Shown piece after piece: positions 44,665 to 54,056 of a stretch of DNA of 64,000 bases. The translations under genes and the position numbers were made by a program. Source of the DNA: Sporomusa termitida (GTDB lineage Bacteria; Bacillota; Negativicutes; Sporomusales; Sporomusaceae). Under the pieces are notes generated by a model. The model was not told the origin of the DNA, made no database searches, and saw nothing but the letters and a program-made list of their open reading frames with translations. The DNA is taken from NCBI RefSeq assembly GCF_007641255.1, contig NZ_CP036259.1:2914001-2978000 (forward strand), read 5' to 3'. The first letter of the stretch is position 1. The number at the start of each line of letters is the position of its first letter.

Positions 44665-45249
44665 TTATTCTAATATACTGCTGCGGAAAACATCTTCCAG
44701 CATAATCTGAAGTTCAGGCAAGACGATGGGAGCAATAATACCCTCCCGGCCGAAATATTCCGCCTTTCTGTACTCAGACAATTCTTCATTCATATAGAAT
44801 CTGGTAATTATCTGATGCGCCGGATCAACTATCCAATACTCAAAAACCCCGCTGGCTTCATAAATTTTTCGTTTTCTGATAACATCATGGCTTGCTGTAG
44901 ATCGTGACAAAATTTCTATAATAAGATCCGGACTGCCTTTACAACCGGCAGCATCAAGCTTGTCAGCATCACAAACAACCGTTATATCTGGCTGTACTAC
45001 TGTTGTAGCATTATTTTCGTTCTCATTTTTTTGCGGTAAACGCACATCAAACGGCGCTGCATATACCTGGCACTTTTTATCTTTAAGATAAACGGCAAAC
45101 TCAACTAACAGATTTCTTGATATTTCTTGATGTTGCCTGTTAGGAGCTGGAGTCATTGCGTAGGCTGTGCCGTCTATAAGCTCCCAATGCTCATTTTCAG
45201 GCCATGCCAGATAGTCGGCGTAAGTATATTTGATGGCACTCTTGCCCAT
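44665..45249 (-). CDS. Uma2-family (DUF820) nuclease-fold protein
   Basis: 194 residues from ATG 45249 (a start at 45258 lies directly on the AGGAG). Uma2 proteins have a restriction-endonuclease-like fold; the acidic and Ile-Glu residues in VVQPDITVVCD and PDLIIEILSRST and a downstream Lys (IRKRKIYE) form the PD-(D/E)xK-like core. Natural role unknown and no obvious partner here. Such genes are scattered and often duplicated in cyanobacteria and Firmicutes. Confidence 0.85.
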   Translation of the reverse strand: MGKSAIKYTYADYLAWPENEHWELIDGTAYAMTPAPNRQHQEISRNLLVEFAVYLKDKKCQVYAAPFDVRLPQKNENENNATTVVQPDITVVCDADKLDAAGCKGSPDLIIEILSRSTASHDVIRKRKIYEASGVFEYWIVDPAHQIITRFYMNEELSEYRKAEYFGREGIIAPIVLPELQIMLEDVFRSSILE

Positions 45250-45375
45250 ACTGCTCATCTCCTACAATCCTTTATTCTTATTATAGCAAATTTGTTATTT
45301 CAAAAGCAAAAAGATTACAACAAACGGGATTACCGCCTGCGGACGATTCTCATGTCAAACCCTGCCGCAAAAAGC

Positions 45376-45418
45376 CAGGCCCTGTCGCCGGCTTTAAAAA
45401 TCCGCAAGCGAGGGCCTG
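45376..45418. other. Short inverted repeat in the gap before the second transhydroxylase
   Basis: CAGGCCCT / AGGGCCTG arms around an open loop, within the 206-bp gap between the Uma2 gene start and the beta2 stop. Possibly the transcription end of the alpha2-beta2 operon, though no T-run follows. Confidence 0.35.
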
Positions 45419-45455
45419 AGCCTAGTCCTGGAGTCTAGTATCGAAATTTAATAAT

Positions 45456-46295
45456 TTATCCCAGGTAAACAGTACCGATATTCTGGCTGGTAGTTAACTC
45501 AACTGTCACTGTGGCCTTCTTAAACCCGCTCTTCTCAATCTCGAGCGAATACTGGCCACTGTTGCCAGGCAGGTTATCGATTTTGAAATCACCAAAATTA
45601 TCAGCAACCACCGCGGAAAGCTTTTCCCGGTCCGAGAACAGGGTAATCCGAACACCTTCGGCACAGTCAATAACACCGTTGTTATTAACGGCAACACTCC
45701 CGGCAATAAAACACTTAGTAAAGCGATACAAATTCTGATAAAACACACGGGGCTGGGTGTTATACTCCGGCTGCAGCACCTCTAGATTATTAGTCTGACA
45801 GATACGGCTCATCTCAGCGTCTGCCACATATTCCACCTTGAGCGCGCCGGTAGGGCAGGCTTGCACACAGCGCGGCTTTTTCCAGCCTTGATCAAGCAGG
45901 TGGGCGCAAAAAGTACACTTTTGCGGAACATCCTGTTCTTCATTCCACCAGATAGCCTGATAAGGGCAGGCCTTAACAAGTTCCGGCCGGCCTTTGGCCT
46001 TATCCGGGTCAATGAGGACCACACCGTCAGGACGTTTGACAATACTGCCGCCGGCAGCCTTAATGCAGGGAGCGTCCTGGCAGTGCATGCAGGTAGTCGG
46101 CCGGTAGGCCACATCAATAATCGGGTATTGCCCCCGTTCGGTGCGCATAATATTTATCCAGCGATGGCCGTGTCGGGGCTGGGGCCGGGTATACCCCGGC
46201 CAGTCATTGTCAACATGCTCATCTTTGCAGGCTAAGAAACAATTATTGCAGTCCACACACTTTTCAACATCAATAATCAAATGCCACTGTTTCAT
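45456..46295 (-). CDS. Second transhydroxylase-type beta subunit
   Basis: 279 residues from the ATG at 46295, overlapping the alpha2 stop by 4 nt (ATGA). Same build as the subunit at 21448: N-terminal [28 protein letters not shown] and [10 protein letters not shown] iron-sulfur motifs for three [4Fe-4S] clusters, then a C-terminal beta-sandwich ([17 protein letters not shown]). No membrane anchor or signal. Works with the alpha2 protein in the cytoplasm. Confidence 0.92.
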   Translation of the reverse strand: MKQWHLIIDVEKCVDCNNCFLACKDEHVDNDWPGYTRPQPRHGHRWINIMRTERGQYPIIDVAYRPTTCMHCQDAPCIKAAGGSIVKRPDGVVLIDPDKAKGRPELVKACPYQAIWWNEEQDVPQKCTFCAHLLDQGWKKPRCVQACPTGALKVEYVADAEMSRICQTNNLEVLQPEYNTQPRVFYQNLYRFTKCFIAGSVAVNNNGVIDCAEGVRITLFSDREKLSAVVADNFGDFKIDNLPGNSGQYSLEIEKSGFKKATVTVELTTSQNIGTVYLG

Positions 46296-49261
46296 GAAAC
46301 ACTCTCCTCCCCGCCCCATTTTCCAATCTCAACCAGGCAGGAATTAGCCGCCATGGCGTGAGACCTTTTAATCATCATCCGGCTTGGTGTCAACAGGTTG
46401 ATACACCCGCCAATATCCGGCGACTTTCCTGGTTCCCCCACCGGCTTATAGACTGCCGACGATTCGTATGAATGTACGGTTCCCGGCGGAATGCGCTCGG
46501 TCAATTGGGCGGCGCAAACAACGGCACCGCGATCATTGAATACCTTGACCAAATCGTGTTCCTTAATGCCCCGGGCTGTGGCATCACTGGCATTGATCCT
46601 CACAATCCAGTAATAATGCCCGTTAATCAGCACCCGGTGATCCTTGATATCGTTGATGGTGCTGTCTTTACCGTCACTTTGCGTATGAAAGGTAAACTTG
46701 GGGTGCGGCGATATGAGCTGCAGCGGATACTTGGCATACAGCTCGGATGAATGCGGTCCCTCCCAGGCCGGATTATATTTCATAATTGGCGGCCGGTCAG
46801 AGTCATTGGGGTCAAAACGCTTCAGGCTGGAAGATTCAAATTCGAGTTTTCCGGACTGGGTCTGCAGCCCCATCCGGTATTCGCCGGTATAGTCGGCCGG
46901 AGCCGGAAACGGCTCTGGGGTATCTTTCGCCCGGCCTTCGGCATACCAGCGGAAAGACACCGGATCACGGCGGTTCTCCGGCAGCGGCGGAATCACATAA
47001 TAGCCTTTTTTCAGGAATTTCTTCCATGATATCCGGTTGGGCAGGTCGGTGCCGTCAAATAAGCGCTTGCACCATTCCAGTTCGGTAGAACCTTCGGAAT
47101 AGACGGAACCTAATCCCAACCGCTTGGAAAGCTCCAGGAAGATTTCAATATCAGACTTGGATTCCCCCAGTGGTTCAATACATTTATGCTGCAGCACAGC
47201 CACCCGGTGGTTAACCTGGGTAAACGAATGGTAAATATAACCGCCGCAGTTGGCAAATTCGCTGATATCCCAACGTTCGAAATTAGTGCAGGCCGGCAAA
47301 ATGACATCGGCAAACTGCGCTTCGCCTTCAAACCAGATTGACTGGTTGACAACGAACTCCAGCCCCTCGGAACGATACATATTTACGTAGCGGTTGGTAT
47401 CAACCATTGTGCCGATATGAGAGCCGCCATATTTATAGTACATTTTTACGGGGGAATGACCGGGGGACGGGTATTTGAACGGGAAGAACTGACCTTCGAT
47501 CGTTTTGGCGTCAGCTGACCAGCCTTCGCAGTGACCGTCCATGATGGCTTCAGGTATCTTGAGGCGCGGCACCCCTTGGTTAACAGTATTCATTGTCACG
47601 ATATTGGGCATCCGCTGATATAAATTGAGGAAGTTGCCTGTACCAAAAATATCACCGGAAAAACCGCCTTCGGCGTAACCGGGAAAGTAGAAACGGGTAT
47701 CAACCGGTGTGCCTTGCTGCATCCCGCCCATATTGACGCCCGGTTTGCCCAGTCCCTGCATAGCCATCAGACATACCATGCCTCTGGCCCAGTCTGTGCC
47801 GGTGGCGGTGCGGCAGGCGCCGCCGAAGCCGATAATCCCGCCGGCCGCCAGATAGGTTTTCTTGCTGCCCCAGGCCCGCGCCAAAGCTCGGATATCTTTA
47901 GCCGGTATGCCGGTTTCCAGTTCCTGCCATTCCGGTGTTTTCGGCACCCCATCTTCTTTGCCCAGAACATAGTCCTGCCATTTTTCAAAACCGGTGGTCC
48001 GTTCAGCCACATAGTCCTGGTCATAGAGGTTTTCCTTCATCCACACATAGGCAATCGCCAACACCATGGCACTGTCTGTACCCGGCCTGGGTGCCAGCCA
48101 CTTACCGCCCATCAGACCGGCAGTATGGTTGTAGTATGGATCAATATGGACAATCTTAATGCCCAGTTCTTTCAGCCACTGCCGGCGCACGGTCCCCTCC
48201 TGGGCACCGTATACACCGCTGGTGGATTCGGGGTCACTCGACCAGAAAACAATCATTTCACAGTTTTGCAGACAGTCTTCCACCAGATTGTAGGTTTCCG
48301 AGCCGCCGTTACGGGCGCTTTGCCCCCAGTGGTGCGTTGCCCCCCAGAACCAGCCTTCCCAGCTGTCAGGGTTATGCACCACCGGTGTCCAGCCGATAGC
48401 ATTGAAGAACCGCAGTCTGGCGCTCAGCCAATAGCCTAATGCCCCCCAGGTATGGTGGGAGCCGCTGCCGTTCATAATGGCGCCGGGACCATGATCTTTT
48501 TTTACCCGCTTAATCTCGTTAACCACAATGGTCAGCGCTTCATCCCAGCTAATCCGCTCATAGCCTGATATTCCCCGGTTTTGCGGGTTTCTCTCGCCAT
48601 TGGGATCAAAGTCCACCCGTTTCAGGGGATAAAGCAGCCGGTCCGGCGAATAAATCATCGATTTCCAGGCTAAGGTGTGGGGGTTAACGGTAGTTTTTTT
48701 AGGCGGGGAAAAAATTTTGCCTCTGGCTTTGACCTCCCAGGGATCAGCATCCTCTTCATCAAAATCAATGGGGGTAATGCGGATAATCTTATCGTCCTTT
48801 ACATAAACAAAAACCGGTCCGCCATTGGTATTGCTGGTGTAACGCCTGACACCATTGCCTGCATCAACCCCATATTCGGGGTCGATATTCATCGTCATGT
48901 TCAAGGTTTCAGCAAACCAGAGTGTCAGTTCGTCCGGACCTTGCATGTCAATTTGAAAGTGCTTGGCGGCACTGATAAATTCCAGATGCGTCTTGGCCGG
49001 GCTCATTAGCCGCACCGCAGTCTCGGCATCTTCGAAGATCATAGCAATATCAGGGTTGTCATGGATGCCGGCCTGGGAAGAGACTTTACCGTCCCGGAAA
49101 ATAAAATACCGGCCCTGCGTGTTATCCCGCAGTTTTATCTGGGCAGTCAGATTTTTTTCTTTCAGCCGCCGGGCGAATGTTTTCGTTCGTATTGCCGTCA
49201 TCTTCAGGATTTTTTCCAACCCGAAAAGAATGACAGAAAATTGCGTACTTTCAAATGCCAT
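46292..49261 (-). CDS. Second transhydroxylase-like alpha subunit with N-terminal SCP2-like domain
   Basis: 989 residues, about 130 longer than the first copy at its N-terminus. Residues about 20-125 ([17 protein letters not shown], then [21 protein letters not shown] and an alpha-rich part) resemble a sterol-carrier-protein-2-like fold; this is a tentative match. The rest is the transhydroxylase molybdopterin subunit: H269 (SGSHHTWG), D299-S300 (NPDSWEGW) and Y529 ([10 protein letters not shown]), with the same spacing as in the first copy, keep the Mo-ligand Ser and active-site residues. ATG preceded by AAAGGAG. A transhydroxylase acting on another polyphenol, or the same one with different affinity, is the best reading. 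Confidence 0.88.
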   Translation of the reverse strand: MAFESTQFSVILFGLEKILKMTAIRTKTFARRLKEKNLTAQIKLRDNTQGRYFIFRDGKVSSQAGIHDNPDIAMIFEDAETAVRLMSPAKTHLEFISAAKHFQIDMQGPDELTLWFAETLNMTMNIDPEYGVDAGNGVRRYTSNTNGGPVFVYVKDDKIIRITPIDFDEEDADPWEVKARGKIFSPPKKTTVNPHTLAWKSMIYSPDRLLYPLKRVDFDPNGERNPQNRGISGYERISWDEALTIVVNEIKRVKKDHGPGAIMNGSGSHHTWGALGYWLSARLRFFNAIGWTPVVHNPDSWEGWFWGATHHWGQSARNGGSETYNLVEDCLQNCEMIVFWSSDPESTSGVYGAQEGTVRRQWLKELGIKIVHIDPYYNHTAGLMGGKWLAPRPGTDSAMVLAIAYVWMKENLYDQDYVAERTTGFEKWQDYVLGKEDGVPKTPEWQELETGIPAKDIRALARAWGSKKTYLAAGGIIGFGGACRTATGTDWARGMVCLMAMQGLGKPGVNMGGMQQGTPVDTRFYFPGYAEGGFSGDIFGTGNFLNLYQRMPNIVTMNTVNQGVPRLKIPEAIMDGHCEGWSADAKTIEGQFFPFKYPSPGHSPVKMYYKYGGSHIGTMVDTNRYVNMYRSEGLEFVVNQSIWFEGEAQFADVILPACTNFERWDISEFANCGGYIYHSFTQVNHRVAVLQHKCIEPLGESKSDIEIFLELSKRLGLGSVYSEGSTELEWCKRLFDGTDLPNRISWKKFLKKGYYVIPPLPENRRDPVSFRWYAEGRAKDTPEPFPAPADYTGEYRMGLQTQSGKLEFESSSLKRFDPNDSDRPPIMKYNPAWEGPHSSELYAKYPLQLISPHPKFTFHTQSDGKDSTINDIKDHRVLINGHYYWIVRINASDATARGIKEHDLVKVFNDRGAVVCAAQLTERIPPGTVHSYESSAVYKPVGEPGKSPDIGGCINLLTPSRMMIKRSHAMAANSCLVEIGKWGGEESVS

Positions 49262-49467
49262 CTTATTCTTCTCCTTTCAAAACTATGTCTATCCTGTCAA
49301 CCTAATCATATCGCACTCTGCTTGTTACGGGAAATACCATGTATGTCTAAGCTTATGACAAAAAAGTATTACGGCCTGAATCCACGCATGTTTTTGTTGA
49401 AAAAAACTTCCCCTTGGCCCCTAATCCTTTTATACTATTGTTAGAGCGTATTTCGCCGGGAGGTACT

Positions 49468-50370
49468 ATGGAAATCCAGTTGCTACGTGAATTCACCTGC
49501 CTCGCAGAACATTTAAACTTTAGTACGGCCGCCAAGCAGCTTTTTATTGCGCAGCCTGTTCTCAGCAGACACATCGCCGATCTAGAATATGCGCTCGGCG
49601 TGCAGTTGTTTGCCCGTAATAAACAAAGTGTGCAGCTAACACCGATTGGCGCCGTGGTGCTGGCCGAAGCAAAAACTATTCTTGCGCACTATGATGAAGG
49701 CATAAAAAAAATCCAGCTTGCCATTGCCGGCTTCGCAGGTCAATTAAAAATTGGCTTTTTGGGAGCACCTGTAAAAAACTTTTTTCCAGAGCTGATTTCT
49801 CGCTTTCGCAGCACCTACCCCAATGTCGATTTACATTTAAACCAGTTAAATCTGGGATCACTTACCCACGCGCTAAAACGTGGGGATATCGACATTGGCT
49901 TTACCCTTTCGTTTGATTTATCAAAGCTGACCGGGTATTGCTGGCAAACCCTTTATTCCGAATCGCTGGCCGTGGTTTTGCGCCACGACCATCCTGCTGC
50001 CAGCCAGCATAAGATCAGTCTGGCGGCACTGTCCCAGGAAAACTTCATCCTTTTGTCACCGGAGGAATCGCCTGGTCTCCATAACCAGATTATCGATCTC
50101 TGTACCGCCAATGGTTTCTTCCCTAAACTCGCCAAGCTTTCGGCTTTTCCCGAGAACGCTTTACTTATGGTCGAATCGGCAATCGGCGTGGCTATTTTAC
50201 CCCGTCATATCCAGGTATACGCCAGTCCTGAACTGCGCTTTTTGGATATCGACGGTGGCGGCACCGGCTTTGATGTCGTTGTCATTTGGGGAGAAGTTCA
50301 TGCCAATCCTGCCGTGCCTTTGTTTCTGAAAGAGCTTGAGAACCTGCAAATAGAAAATCGCAACGGCTAA
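49468..50370 (+). CDS. LysR-type transcriptional regulator
   Basis: 300 residues from the ATG at 49468 with GGGAGG (a TTG frame from 49414 is less likely). Winged helix MEIQLLREFTCLAE and QPVLSRHIADLEYALGVQLF, effector domain after residue 90. It is divergent from the alpha2-beta2 transhydroxylase operon, sharing its 200-bp promoter region, and so is the likely regulator of it. Confidence 0.93.
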   Translation: MEIQLLREFTCLAEHLNFSTAAKQLFIAQPVLSRHIADLEYALGVQLFARNKQSVQLTPIGAVVLAEAKTILAHYDEGIKKIQLAIAGFAGQLKIGFLGAPVKNFFPELISRFRSTYPNVDLHLNQLNLGSLTHALKRGDIDIGFTLSFDLSKLTGYCWQTLYSESLAVVLRHDHPAASQHKISLAALSQENFILLSPEESPGLHNQIIDLCTANGFFPKLAKLSAFPENALLMVESAIGVAILPRHIQVYASPELRFLDIDGGGTGFDVVVIWGEVHANPAVPLFLKELENLQIENRNG

Positions 50371-50388
50371 TTTGTCCCTGAAACAGAT

Positions 50389-50431
50389 AATGAATTATCC
50401 CGTGCTCCTAGTGAACACGGGATAATTCATT
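50389..50431. terminator. Bidirectional terminator between LysR and porin
   Basis: Perfect 16-bp arms (50389-50404 and 50416-50431, AATGAATTATCCCGTG and its complement) between converging genes. The arm sequence is nearly the same as in the hairpin at 55809-55853. Confidence 0.8.
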
Positions 50432-50477
50432 AAAATTCCTTTTAATTTGCTATGACCGCCGGCAATAAGGTTCAATA

Positions 50478-51830
50478 TTAGAAAATATAGGTAACCTGCG
50501 CTGTAAAGAAGCTTTGGTCATCATGAGTGGCCAGTGACTGGGCCGAAGCCTTCACCCGGTCCAATTTGTCATAACGCATGTTGAAAATGGTGCGTTTGGC
50601 CAGGGTAGCCTCAAAACCAACTTCAAAACCTTTAAGGTTATCTGCTATCCCTCCCAAAGCCACAGTGGTATAGTTCAAGGGTGCATTCCAGGCGAACGGA
50701 CTAGCGAACGCCAGCGCGTCAAAGCCCGGTTCTGCGTACTTATACTGGACAGAATAGCCGGTTGACCCCACCACGAAAGGATTAGCCCCCTTATATTTCG
50801 CCCGGATGAAGTACGCCTCAGGGGCCGAACCACCGTTTGCTGTTTTCGCAAAGTCCGCCGTATTCCGGCCCCATTCACCGTCAAGGACAACATCCGATAT
50901 CCCTTTGTACTTCAGGCCAACCGCAGCCGAATTGTACATTTCCTTGTGTTTGTCCTGAGCGAATGACACCGCCATGTCCGTATTCTGATCCAGGCTGAAT
51001 TTTACATCGCCGAGATTATACGTCCGGTGGGCGAAGATGCCGCTGGGATTGGAAGTAGTTATCTCCGAACGGTCTCCTAACCGGACAGAATAGAAGTTTA
51101 CTTTAACCGCTTTGCCGAAAGAGAGCTTGCCGCCGTCCATGTAGGGGGCTCCGCTAATTGTGCCGAAACCGAGGCTGGGGAAGAAACGGCCCAGGCCCAC
51201 CTCGGCATGGGCGCCGATTTTCTTATTAAAGTTCGCTTCCCAGGCCTGCAATGAGGTAACATTGGTTCTGCCGCCCAGGGTCTCCACGCCCAGAATACCA
51301 TGGAAGTAGGTGTCGCCGTCAAACTCGTTGGCAATATTCAGCCAGAGCAGGGTACGGGAAGCACTCTTGTCATCGGCTCTGCCCGCGGCGCCCGGAGCCG
51401 CAAGTCCTAAATCCTCCGCGATCAGCCGGGGGTTCTTGGTGTATTCATAACGATACTGGGCAAAGCCGTCAATGGTAAGCGGGCCTTGCTTCTTTTCCAC
51501 TGCATCAACGCGTTTGCCGAGCGCCCTGAGCTCATCGGCAAATTCAGCCGACAGTTTGTCAATCAGCGCTTTATTCTCAGCCGTAGCCTTATCCGTTTTG
51601 GTCATGGCATTAGCGACAATCTCGGCCATTTGATACCGGGTAAGTGTCCGTTCGCCCTGGAATGAGCCATCATCATAGCCGCTGACGATACCCGCTTGCG
51701 CCAATTTGCTCACTGCATCATAGGCCCAGTGTTTTGCCGGGACATCACTAAATTGATCAGTCGCCGCCAGAGCCACGTTGGCAAAACAAAGCGTTGCCGA
51801 TGCTGCTGCTACAATTAAACTTTTTTTCAT
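50478..51830 (-). CDS. SLH-domain outer-membrane porin
   Basis: 450 residues. Signal peptide about residues 1-23 (MKKSLIVAAASATLCFANVALAA), an SLH domain about 26-77 (FSDVPAKHWAYDAVSKLAQAG, TRYQMAEIVANAM), a short coiled linker (AEFADELRALGKRVDAVEKKQ), then a beta-barrel ending VTYIF. This is the OmpM-like build of Negativicutes, where the SLH domain tethers the outer membrane to peptidoglycan. General diffusion of small solutes is the likely role. Confidence 0.93.
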   Translation of the reverse strand: MKKSLIVAAASATLCFANVALAATDQFSDVPAKHWAYDAVSKLAQAGIVSGYDDGSFQGERTLTRYQMAEIVANAMTKTDKATAENKALIDKLSAEFADELRALGKRVDAVEKKQGPLTIDGFAQYRYEYTKNPRLIAEDLGLAAPGAAGRADDKSASRTLLWLNIANEFDGDTYFHGILGVETLGGRTNVTSLQAWEANFNKKIGAHAEVGLGRFFPSLGFGTISGAPYMDGGKLSFGKAVKVNFYSVRLGDRSEITTSNPSGIFAHRTYNLGDVKFSLDQNTDMAVSFAQDKHKEMYNSAAVGLKYKGISDVVLDGEWGRNTADFAKTANGGSAPEAYFIRAKYKGANPFVVGSTGYSVQYKYAEPGFDALAFASPFAWNAPLNYTTVALGGIADNLKGFEVGFEATLAKRTIFNMRYDKLDRVKASAQSLATHDDQSFFTAQVTYIF

Positions 51831-51910
51831 TAGTCTCCCACCCTTTACTGTTTGTCTATAGATTTTTTATGCACACATTTATGGTTTATCGGCTGGCATA
51901 TTAAACAGAC

Positions 51911-52015
51911 TTAATTCTTCTTAAAAGACCGATAAGCAGTGATTGCCCCAAATATCAGCATCATCACCACAATGGAAGCCATCCAGCTAGTCTCCAGTAA
52001 CGGGCCGCTATTCAT
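51911..52015 (-). CDS. Micro-ORF, single transmembrane peptide B of second symporter
   Basis: 34 residues (begins MNSGPLLETSWMASI), ribosome site AAGGAGG just upstream. One hydrophobic helix (about 11-26) and a basic end FKKN. Same place and size class as the micro-ORF at 10241-10342. Confidence 0.7.
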   Translation of the reverse strand: MNSGPLLETSWMASIVVMMLIFGAITAYRSFKKN

Positions 52016-52027
52016 AAAGAATCCTCC

Positions 52028-52123
52028 TTAGCTTCGATTTTGATACCAAATGACACATTGTCCGACAAAGCAGACAAAAATCATAACTCCCATATTGGCA
52101 AGGAACAAGTCCCAGAAAAGCAT
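52028..52123 (-). CDS. Micro-ORF, single transmembrane peptide A of second symporter
   Basis: 31 residues (begins MLFWDLFLANMGVM), ATG after GGGGAGG. One hydrophobic helix, ending in a short polar tail YQNRS. Starts 40 bp after the symporter stop and 12 bp before the next micro-ORF, as in the 10241-10460 pair. Confidence 0.7.
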   Translation of the reverse strand: MLFWDLFLANMGVMIFVCFVGQCVIWYQNRS

Positions 52124-52162
52124 GCAAATTCCTCCCCTTTACTATCATCCCGCTAACTTTGC

Positions 52163-53638
52163 TTACGCTTGCGCCGCCTCATCCTTTTCCTGTGTCAACG
52201 CCGGTTCCGACAATTTAAATATCCCCGGTTTTCCCTCACAGAAGGCTGTCATCAGCACACCGACAACAATAGACACACTGAGAGTCGCATATACATTGGC
52301 AGTTGTCAGCATTTCCAGGCCGATAGCAGCAGGCAAGCTGGTAAACGACCATAGCATGTTAACAATCCAGGCAGCAAACATGGTGGTAATGGCGGCCGTA
52401 GTTGACCGCTTCCAGAACAGGCCGATCAGGCACATGACCATGATGGGGGCCGGCCAGGAGAAGAGCCAGTTTATCGCCGTCACTATCGGCGGCAGGATTG
52501 GCGCCACAATCGTTGCCAGTAGGCAAAAGACAATAATGGTAATCCGGGCAACCCGATTCTCTTCTGTCGGTGACATGCATTTGTTGCTCGTATACGCAAA
52601 GATGTCTTTGGTGAACAAGGTGGAGGTAACCAGGGCGATAATGGAAAAGCCGGACAACATCGAGCCAAAGAAGGCTGCCAGCACCAAAGCAATGGCAAAG
52701 TTCGGCAAATATTCCAGCAGCATCGCTATGGCCGCCATTTTGGGTCCCAGGGCATGAAATTCCGGAATGCTCTTGGCGGCCAGGCCCATGGCGATAGTGA
52801 AGACAGCCAGCATGCCGTTTACAATAACGGCCATCCACATGGAATTGGCCACAACCCGGTCATTCTTAGCAGCCATGCAGGGCTGCATGAGCTGCTGGCC
52901 CAGGCTGTGGTTGACAAGAATGGCGATTACCGTGCTCATCCCAAAGGAAATCAGAATCTGGGGCGTACCCCAAATACTCAGCATCCAGGGCTGCCCCTGA
53001 TCAATGAAGTACTGGGACACACCTTCCCAGCCTAACGGCAGCCTTTTGGTCAGCAGGATCGTGGCCACAGCAAGCCCCACATATTTAATCACCGCGTTAA
53101 TGATATTAAGCCACACAACCTGGTTCAACCCGGACAGGCATACATACAATACCCCCAGAATAGCTCCCAGGTACACCCCCTGTTCAACAGTAACCCCGGT
53201 CATCAAGGCAAAGGATATCCCCATACCTTGTAACTCCAGGGTCATTACCGCCCAGATAATCGGGATCATGACCGACGGGAGAATGAGGCGCATTTTTTCA
53301 CCAAACAGCATGTGCATCAGCTCCGGCATCGATGATACATTCAGCCGCCTGACCCACCTGCCGGTAAAAACGCAAACAACGACCAGCAAAATGGAACAGC
53401 CAAAGCCAAACCATAAACTTGCCGCCCCCATAAACCAGGCCATCTCAAACATGCCGTAAATATGGGGTGTCCCTAAAATACTCAGGGCCAGCGTTATCGA
53501 TAACAGCTGCCAGTTGAGGCTCCGGCCGGCCAGCAGAAAACCATCCTGTTTGTTCTCTTGCTTGTTCAGGTACCAGCCAACGACGATGATGCATAAGAAT
53601 TCAAAGGCCAACACCGCGAGCAAAATTCCCAACTTCAT
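52163..53638 (-). CDS. Second sodium:solute symporter (SSS) family transporter
   Basis: 491 residues from the ATG at 53638, just after a GGAGG (an upstream ATG at 53662 lacks one). About 13 helices, with the SSS pattern GLAAKSIPEFHALGP and FSIIALVTSTLFTKDI. Similar to the transporter at 10481 but clearly diverged. It has no sigma-54 box with correct spacing, and shares an upstream element with the URO-D gene at 57178-58284. Confidence 0.9.
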   Translation of the reverse strand: MKLGILLAVLAFEFLCIIVVGWYLNKQENKQDGFLLAGRSLNWQLLSITLALSILGTPHIYGMFEMAWFMGAASLWFGFGCSILLVVVCVFTGRWVRRLNVSSMPELMHMLFGEKMRLILPSVMIPIIWAVMTLELQGMGISFALMTGVTVEQGVYLGAILGVLYVCLSGLNQVVWLNIINAVIKYVGLAVATILLTKRLPLGWEGVSQYFIDQGQPWMLSIWGTPQILISFGMSTVIAILVNHSLGQQLMQPCMAAKNDRVVANSMWMAVIVNGMLAVFTIAMGLAAKSIPEFHALGPKMAAIAMLLEYLPNFAIALVLAAFFGSMLSGFSIIALVTSTLFTKDIFAYTSNKCMSPTEENRVARITIIVFCLLATIVAPILPPIVTAINWLFSWPAPIMVMCLIGLFWKRSTTAAITTMFAAWIVNMLWSFTSLPAAIGLEMLTTANVYATLSVSIVVGVLMTAFCEGKPGIFKLSEPALTQEKDEAAQA

Positions 53639-53991
53639 TATTTGTCCTCCTTCATACATCAAGCGGAAGATTGCAAAAAAGCTGCTGGTAATGAGGGAAT
53701 TGCCGGTATTTCTTCCATTCCGCCTTCCTGCTTTTTAACTTAAGCCCGAATAAAAAAGATGATTACTTTGGTTGCAAAAATGTGCGGTTCCTCCTTTCTT
53801 TTGTAAATGTTTTTTCAATTTTCTGCAATATTAAGCCATTTGCAGGTCTCAAGCATTTGCCGCATTCCTGCAGGCCTATGCATGGTATGAATCTATATTT
53901 ATAATAAACGGAAATCTATTTTTATGGAAATTCACATTCCTCATTGCAGCAATAACAGAAAATAATACCCTTGGCCCGCACTGAAGCACAA
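53639..53991. promoter_or_regulatory. Upstream region of the second symporter with shared element
   Basis: About 350 bp without a gene. The stretch 53894-53969 is strongly similar to 58365-58444 upstream of the URO-D gene: both have a TATAATAAAC block, then ATGGAAATTCAC, then CTCATTGCAGCAATAA in the same order. It probably holds a common promoter or operator. Confidence 0.6.
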
Positions 53992-54030
53992 CGCTCCCGG
54001 CCCGGCTAACATATAGCCGGGCCGGGAGCG
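53992..54030 (-). terminator. 17-bp perfect hairpin after MCP
   Basis: Arms 53992-54008 and 54014-54030 with a 5-nt loop, 27 bp beyond the MCP stop; GC-rich, only weak T content after it. Confidence 0.7.
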
Positions 54031-54056
54031 CATTTACCGGTAATACGACATAAAAC

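Noticed and set aside
44487-44710. Plus-strand small frames in the permease/Uma2 gap
   Set aside because: They cover the P7 enhancer region and the Uma2 3' end and resemble no protein.
53825-53838. Possible sigma-54 box upstream of the second symporter
   Set aside because: The GG and GC pairs are 9 bp apart on the minus strand instead of 10 and no dyad array is present.
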